Below, piece by piece: positions 58,250 through 64,000 of a stretch of 64,000 bases of DNA. The notes beneath the pieces were generated by a model that did no database searches, had not been told where the DNA came from, and saw only the letters and a list, made by a program, of their open reading frames with translations. The stretch lies in contig NC_059348.1 in the NCBI RefSeq assembly GCF_019703515.2, forward strand, positions 27,248,656 through 27,312,655, in the 5' to 3' direction. The position numbers and the translations under genes were made by a program. Each line of letters begins with the position of its first letter. Position 1 is the stretch's first letter. The stretch is from Myxocyprinus asiaticus (lineage: Eukaryota > Chordata > Actinopteri > Cypriniformes > Catostomidae).

Positions 58250-58787
58250 CTAAGGCAACAATATAGACATACATGAAATATGAGTATACTGTATATTTTA
58301 AACATACATAGCATGACATTTTAAAGGTACATTTTATTTTATATTTGGTATGGTAACATAGTTCTTATTGCAAAATGTTACATTTAAAAAGCAATAAATA
58401 GAGGCTACTTTAAATCAGGTTTTTCTTCTGTATAATTTGAGTTTTATGTTCTACCATAGAAAAGGACATAACTTCATTGTTCTTTGATTTTCAGGTACTA
58501 GTTTAGTCTAATATATATATATATGCTCAAAATAAAATAATTATGACAAATAGAGCTTTGAAATATTTTATTTTAGTTAAATAAAGTATATGCGTACGTA
58601 TGTGAAACAAACATAAATATATAACATTAACACTTTCACTTAGTTGCAACAGTACAAAATTCTTTGCTCTTACTCAACTTTCTTGAATCACAAAACTTTT
58701 TATTGTACACACAAAAAAGAATAATAATCTAATATATAAGTATTTAAAAGAAAAATATGGAGATGAAAATTATTATATATATATATA

Positions 58788-60398
58788 TATGGTCATGAAA
58801 AAGAAAGTACACCCTCCTTGAATTCTATGGTTTTACGTATCAGGACATGATAAAAATCATCTGGTCCTTAGCAGGTCTTAAAATTAGGTAAATACAACCT
58901 CAGATGAATAACAACACATGACATATTACACCGTGTCATGATTTATTTAACAAAAACAAAGCCAAAATGGAGAAGCCATGTGTGAAAAACTAAGTACACC
59001 TTATGATTCAGTTGCTTGTAGAATGACTTTTAGTAGCAATAACTTCAAGTAAACGTTTTCTGTATGACTTTATCAGTCTCTCACATCATTGGAGGAATTT
59101 TGGCCCACTCTTCTATACAACGTAGCTTTAGTTCATTGAGGTTTGCAGGCATTTGTTTATGCACAGCTCTCTTAAGGTCCTGCCACAGCATTTCAATCGG
59201 GTTGAGGTCTGGACTTTGACTGGGCCATTGCAACACCTTGATTCTTTTCTTTTTCAGCCATTCTGTTGTAGATTTGATGGTGTGCTTGGGATCATTGTCC
59301 TGTTGCATGACCCAGTTTTGGCCAAGCTTTAGCTGTCAGACAGATGGCCTCACATTTGACTCTAGAATACTTTGGTACACAGGAGTTCATGGTCGACTCA
59401 ATGACTGCAAGGTGCCCAGGTCATGTGGCTGCAAAACAAGTCCAAATCATCACCCCTCCACCACCGTGCTTGACAGTTGGTATAAAGTGTTTGTGCTGAT
59501 ATGCTGTGTTTGGTTTTCACCAAACGTGGCGCTGTGCATTATGGCCAAACATCTCCACTTTGGTCTCGTCTGTCCAAAGGACATTGTTCCAGAAGTCTTG
59601 TGGTTTGTTCATATGCAACTTTGCAAACCTAAGCCATGCTGTCATGTTCTTTTTAGAGAGAAGAGGCTTTCTCCTGGCAACCCTTCCAAACAAACCATAC
59701 TTTTTCAGTCTATTTCTAATTGTACTGTTTCTGTTGTAACTTTAACATGCTAACTGAGGCCTGTAGAATCTGAGATGTAATTCTTGGGTTTTTTGCAATT
59801 TCTCTGAGCATTGCATGGTCTGACCTTGAGGTAAATTTGCTGGGATGTCCACTCCTGGGAAAACTGGCAACTGTCTTGAATATTTTCCACTTGTGAATAA
59901 TCTTTCTCACTGTTGAATGATGGAATTTAAATTGTTTGGAAATGGCCTTATAACTCTTCCCAGATTGATGGGCAGCAACAATTGCTTCTCTAAGATCCTT
60001 GCTGATGTCTTTCCTCCTTGGCACTGTGTTACACACACCTAAATGCTCCAGACCAGCAAACTGCTAAAACTTCAGCTTTTATAGAGGTGGTCACACTTGC
60101 TGATGATCAGCTAATCAAGGGCATTTGATTAGCAGCACCTGGCTACTACTTAGCCTCTTAATTCCTATGGAAGCAGTAAGGGTGTACTTAGATTTTCACA
60201 CATGGATTCTCCATTTTGGCTTTATTTTTGTTAAATAAATCATGACACGGTGTAATATGTCATGTGTTGTTGTTGTTCATCTGAGGTTGTATTTACCTAA
60301 TTTTAAGACCTGCTAAGGACGAGATGATTTTTATTATGTCCTGATACATAAAACCATAGAATTCAAGGAGGGTGTACTTTCTTTTTCCCATGACTGTA
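58788..60398 (-). mobile_element. Near full-length Tc1/mariner with long inverted repeats
   Basis: Inverted repeats of about 212 bp (58788-58999 and 60179-60398) start GTCATGAAAAAGAAAGTACA at the left and end with the complement near ACTTTCTTTTTCCCATGACTG. Outer and inner direct repeats carry AAGTACACC. The minus-strand transposase is still readable in pieces: MCNTVPRRKDISKDLREAI at 60036 (paired-like DNA-binding part) and [18 protein letters not shown] to [13 protein letters not shown] at 59308-59081. The middle is present but shifted by frameshifts. It sits between the LIM exons and the Xin exon and shares the gene's orientation. Confidence 0.92.
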
Positions 60399-60428
60399 TA
60401 TATATATATATATACAGTCATGGGAAAA

Positions 60429-60491
<63 letters not shown>
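60399..60491. repeat. (TA)n microsatellite with transposon end
   Basis: (TA)n on both sides of a 17-bp copy of the Tc1 terminus (ACAGTCATGGGAAAAAG at about 60413-60430) facing away from the element at its left. The TA run then continues to about 60491. Confidence 0.9.
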
Positions 60492-60498
<7 letters not shown>

Positions 60499-60523
60499 GT
60501 TACAAAAGGAATGAACTGCCAGG

Positions 60524-63500
60524 TTAATGTTTTTCTGTGTTTGGATGACTGAAAGTAACAAACACTTTGCTGTCTTTGCTTTTACATAGAGAATTTGACG
60601 AATAGGTGTGGCCAGACCTTTGCAAAATGGGTGAAGTCATTACTTCATACCTCCCTGGATTGGTAACTACATCATATGAGGAGGACAATTCTGTCTCAGA
60701 CTGTCTTGTAACAAATGTAGATCTTTTGGAGGAGAAGTATTTATTTCCGAAGCAATCTGTCTCTTCATATTTCTCACTGACAGTTTTAGTTCCAATGATT
60801 CCACTTGCAACGTCAGGAACTGTTTGTACTTCAAGAATGCTGACTTTCCTTCTAGGACTTTGAGGGCTGCAAATGTGGCTGGTATAGCTTTTCTCAACAG
60901 AATAGTGTGGGGTTTTTGGTGTGGGTGACTCTGCAGGTTTTCTTGCAGCAGAATGAATAGAAATAAAGGAAGGGGACGAAGGGAGTTTTCCCATTTGAAG
61001 TTGATGTACCTCTTTTGGCAGCTCTGGTTTCTCATTCTTGTTATCAGTGTTCTTTACCAGTTTAGATTGTACAGGGTTTGCTTTGCTGGACACAATGCTT
61101 ATTTTCCTAATTTTATTAGTACTTGGAGAGACATTATCATCATTTAAGGATTCACTAAATAGGCCTGACAAGCCAGCAATATCTGCCTCAGACTTCAAAT
61201 TTGAGACAGAATATAAAGCCTTTTTAATTGCCTCCTCTATGTCCAAAAGTTTAGCTAATGTCTGTTCTTTCAAGTTTATAATGTCCATGCTTGCCTTTTC
61301 GAGGTCCTCAAATGCGGCCTCAACAGAGGAAACACTCTCTACATCATCTCTCAACTCCTCTTTCTCTTTGCTAGCTCTCGTCTTCCTTGGATCATATCTG
61401 TGTTTTCTGTTCTTTGTTGGACTGGCAATCCAAGCAGGCACATTCTCAAACAATGTCTTCAAAGAATTGACATCCACCTCACAGGTCTCCCCCTCTATTT
61501 CTTGAACTTTTGAGAGAATTATTTTCAGTTCCTCTCGTCTCATTAGATTTTCAAAGATTTCCATGGCTGCTTTTACATTGCCCCTCATAATCTCCTCTTT
61601 GTGGACGGAGAGCCTCTGGCGGCGCTCATCTTCAGTCTCTCTCCTTCCTTTCTTTTCTCTCAAAACTACTTTCTTCTCAGGGTTATTAAGCTCTTTACAG
61701 GTTTGATTGTACTCTGAAGGCGGTTTTTCGGGTGTTGCAGGGGTCTCTCCTCTGTTATCTTTTATGTGCAAGTGTAGGTCAACTCCATTTGTGTTCTCTC
61801 TAAAGCCTTTATCTTGTTTCGGGGTGATTTCATTTGTCACAACTTTAATTTTCTTTGGGAAAGATGAGGTATTGCCTACAGATGCTGTTTTCCTTTCCCC
61901 GAAATTCTGAAGTGCAACCTTAAATCCTATGTTCACTTCTTCATTGTCCTTTGAGTAACTCTGCATACACATCCTGATTTCTTCAGCAGCATTTATCTTC
62001 TGAATCACATTTTTCTCTATTCCTGCTCCATCACAAGCAAAAGAACTGCCATCAACATTCTCTATTTTACTGACCGACGGGGTGTTCATATGTTCCATGT
62101 GGGAGTTTTGAAGCCATTGCTGAGTGTACTGCATTTTCTGAAGATCCATGGGATCTTTTGTCCTTTCAACTGGTTCATAACTGTTGCATGATTTGTCTTT
62201 AATTTTGTTTGAAGTCTCTGAGGATTCAAAATTCCAGGTTTCATTTTTATGCAAGAACGTTTTCTTGCTGGGTGTCAGTTTGGATGGGATTGCTGGAGTC
62301 TGTTGGTGATTAATAACAGGTTCAGGTGAGCTTGGACAAATATATGGGCTTCCCGAATTAGTGGTGATATGCAGCGGTTTTGGTGGAATAACTGGTTTCT
62401 GATCTTTAACCTGATGACTGCTTTTTGGAGGGATAGGTGGTGGATGTTCGCCTTGATTTGCAAAAGTGCAAGAGAGCTGGTTTGATTTCTCCAAGTTGTA
62501 ACTAATCATAGGTTCTGAGTTCAGTGTCAAGACGGTCAGATGCTCACTGCCAGTCACTGAAACCGAAGAAGACAATTCAGCATCAGCAATAGGCAAAGGT
62601 ATAACAAAACTCTTGCATTCTTGAGTTCCTGAGTCATTTTTCACTTTGCTCTGTATGTTAGACTGTCCAGATTTTCTATATAACATTGCTGCCTTGTAAT
62701 CCCCTTTAGAAATGTTAATGCTAGACCTCTCCAGAGACTGGAGAGTCTCTTGCATGTTACCTCTAACAATTTCCTCTCTGTCTAAACTTCTCTGCTCTGT
62801 TGCAGCACTTTGTAAAGACTGAATAGAAGCCTTCACATCCCCTCTTACAATTTCTGGCTCTAACTCAGAAAACTGAGGATTGTTTTCTAGCATTGTTGAG
62901 CCATTTTCTGTACTAACACCTATTGCATCTTCTCTCCTTCCCTCTTCATTCTGATGACATGCTCTTTCTGTGGAGCCCTGATCCTTCTCTGTTTCACTAA
63001 CCTTTCGAAATGTTGTAGTAATCCGCTGGTTACTCATAGATGATGTTGTAGACCGCTGCACTGTTGAGGTATTTTGGTCCTGAGAAAATTCATTTAGATT
63101 ACCGTTTAGATTATATAACTTTCCAGGAGTGATAGGTTCTCGCTCTATTCTTTGGTTCTTTGCCCTCTCCAGGGACCTTTTTGCTGCTTTAACGTCCCCT
63201 GAGATGATTTCCTTCTTCATTAATTTACCTTCATTTTCATCCAAGCACATTTCTTGTGCTTCTACATTCAGGTCATAAATGGTGCCTGGTATGATGACCT
63301 CACGTTCCACATGCAAACTTTGCTGCTTTGCCCGTTCCAAGGATTCAAGTGTGGCTTTAATGTCCCCAAACACGATTTCTTCTTTCTGTACCATGAAGGG
63401 CTGCTTGAGTGCCTCATCAAGCTGCTGCTTCACAGACAGAACATCACCTCTGACTATCTCCTCCTTTGGTATGCAGTTTCCAACAGAAAGGTCTGTGCAG

Positions 63501-64000
63501 ACCTTTGTGAAAACCTTTTTAACACTCTTCACATCTCCTGGTACGACATCCAAGATGGTTCTTTCAGCTTCTTCCCTTTGTTGATTAAGGTGCCTCTTTG
63601 CTTCATTTACATCCCCTTGAACAATTTCAATTTGCTCTCTCCAGGAGCAAGTTGGTTCCTCCTCCTGTAGACTTTTAAGGTAACAAAGGTCACCCTTTTC
63701 AATGCAGTTTCTATACAAATCAACATTCCCCCTCTCATTTTCTTCCAATCTGCAAAGCGGTTTGGTCTGCTGGCTGTGGACTGAGGCAAGGAGGCTACCA
63801 ATTGTGGACTTGATGTCTCCTCGAGTGACATCGTAAGACTCCGTTGTCATATTTCTTTGACTCAGGAGGGAATACACTGTCATCTCTGTCTGGCCTCCTT
63901 CAGATTCTTGTATTACCAAGCCTGTCTTGATTGTTTTTTGTTGCACCAGCAAGTTCTCAATTATTTTAGCAGCTTCTTGAGTTTTGCACTCTGCGTCTGG
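60524..64000 (-). CDS. xirp1: xirp1 Xin-repeat exon, partial
   Basis: One frame, more than 1,140 codons, is open from the right edge to a TAA at 60524; no start is visible, so the 5' part lies beyond the window. It carries about ten to thirteen Xin repeats, an actin-filament-binding unit of the type GDVKxxxxxLxxA. Examples are RGDVKSTIGSLLA, FGDIKATLESLERA, SGDVKAAKRSLERA and RGDVKASIQSLQSA between about 62750 and 63850. One isolated repeat follows at about 61545-61605 (RGNVKAAMEIFENL). Near 62390-62440 a proline stretch (PPPIPPK, VIPPKPLH) could bind SH3 domains, as in known Xin proteins. Xin proteins organise actin at striated-muscle cell junctions and Z-discs. The name xirp1 rather than xirp2 rests on the oxsr1 and slc22a13 neighbours. 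Confidence 0.9.
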   Translation of the reverse strand, partial: PDAECKTQEAAKIIENLLVQQKTIKTGLVIQESEGGQTEMTVYSLLSQRNMTTESYDVTRGDIKSTIGSLLASVHSQQTKPLCRLEENERGNVDLYRNCIEKGDLCYLKSLQEEEPTCSWREQIEIVQGDVNEAKRHLNQQREEAERTILDVVPGDVKSVKKVFTKVCTDLSVGNCIPKEEIVRGDVLSVKQQLDEALKQPFMVQKEEIVFGDIKATLESLERAKQQSLHVEREVIIPGTIYDLNVEAQEMCLDENEGKLMKKEIISGDVKAAKRSLERAKNQRIEREPITPGKLYNLNGNLNEFSQDQNTSTVQRSTTSSMSNQRITTTFRKVSETEKDQGSTERACHQNEEGRREDAIGVSTENGSTMLENNPQFSELEPEIVRGDVKASIQSLQSAATEQRSLDREEIVRGNMQETLQSLERSSINISKGDYKAAMLYRKSGQSNIQSKVKNDSGTQECKSFVIPLPIADAELSSSVSVTGSEHLTVLTLNSEPMISYNLEKSNQLSCTFANQGEHPPPIPPKSSHQVKDQKPVIPPKPLHITTNSGSPYICPSSPEPVINHQQTPAIPSKLTPSKKTFLHKNETWNFESSETSNKIKDKSCNSYEPVERTKDPMDLQKMQYTQQWLQNSHMEHMNTPSVSKIENVDGSSFACDGAGIEKNVIQKINAAEEIRMCMQSYSKDNEEVNIGFKVALQNFGERKTASVGNTSSFPKKIKVVTNEITPKQDKGFRENTNGVDLHLHIKDNRGETPATPEKPPSEYNQTCKELNNPEKKVVLREKKGRRETEDERRQRLSVHKEEIMRGNVKAAMEIFENLMRREELKIILSKVQEIEGETCEVDVNSLKTLFENVPAWIASPTKNRKHRYDPRKTRASKEKEELRDDVESVSSVEAAFEDLEKASMDIINLKEQTLAKLLDIEEAIKKALYSVSNLKSEADIAGLSGLFSESLNDDNVSPSTNKIRKISIVSSKANPVQSKLVKNTDNKNEKPELPKEVHQLQMGKLPSSPSFISIHSAARKPAESPTPKTPHYSVEKSYTSHICSPQSPRRKVSILEVQTVPDVASGIIGTKTVSEKYEETDCFGNKYFSSKRSTFVTRQSETELSSSYDVVTNPGRYEVMTSPILQRSGHTYSSNSLCKSKDSKVFVTFSHPNTEKH

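Noticed and set aside
63254..63670. Plus-strand frame of 138 codons
   Set aside because: Shadow of the Xin-repeat exon; the minus strand has the repeat periodicity and the longer frame.

Overview
The window is vertebrate nuclear DNA and most likely comes from a cypriniform (carp-like) teleost. The basis is a GT-AG intron-split gene, oxsr1, that is close to its mammalian ortholog, together with a dense load of fish-type transposons: Tc1/mariner with long inverted repeats, L1-type LINE fragments, tRNA-derived SINEs, and short palindromic elements beginning near TTAAAGGGATAGTTCACC. There are no bacterial operons, CRISPR arrays or phage genes.

Layout. 1-15.5 kb is repeat-rich: a SINE next to a decayed L1, a second SINE, an LTR-like block, remnants of a retroelement, and a transposon-like gene carrying a long inverted duplication. 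At 15.5-16.3 kb a CpG-containing promoter region drives a minus-strand transcript whose only coding exon here is the eight-codon first exon of a cdyl-type chromodomain gene; the rest lies off the left edge. 16.3-26 kb is intergenic, with Tc1 and short-element debris.

26.3-42.2 kb holds oxsr1 on the plus strand. I could place all 18 coding exons; they sum to 1,560 nt (519 residues plus stop), with kinase, WNK-target and CCT elements intact. Its introns hold about ten mobile elements. A long AT-rich 3' UTR probably runs to about 45.7 kb. 48.1-53.3 kb is a decayed slc22a13-like transporter, also plus strand. It has lost its start codon and two splice donors, carries a frameshift and a premature stop, and lacks several membrane segments, so I call it a pseudogene.

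54.6-64 kb (minus strand) is a Xin-repeat actin-binding gene, called xirp1 from its neighbours. A huge Xin-repeat exon is open to the right edge. Downstream are two exons that build a complete LIM domain followed by about 1,000 residues of disordered tail. A near-complete Tc1 element lies between the two parts.

Context. oxsr1, slc22a13 and xirp1 lie in the same general part of human 3p22, while STK39 and XIRP2 form the matching pair on 2q24, so the block looks like one half of an old vertebrate paralogon. The kinase acts in WNK-controlled ion transport and the Xin protein in muscle actin bundles; nothing in the sequence suggests they work together beyond shared ancestry of the block. The most interesting points are the LIM exons beside a xirp1-type gene, the array of short phenylalanine motifs in their tail, the transporter pseudogene, and the inverted duplication at 10.4-12.1 kb.
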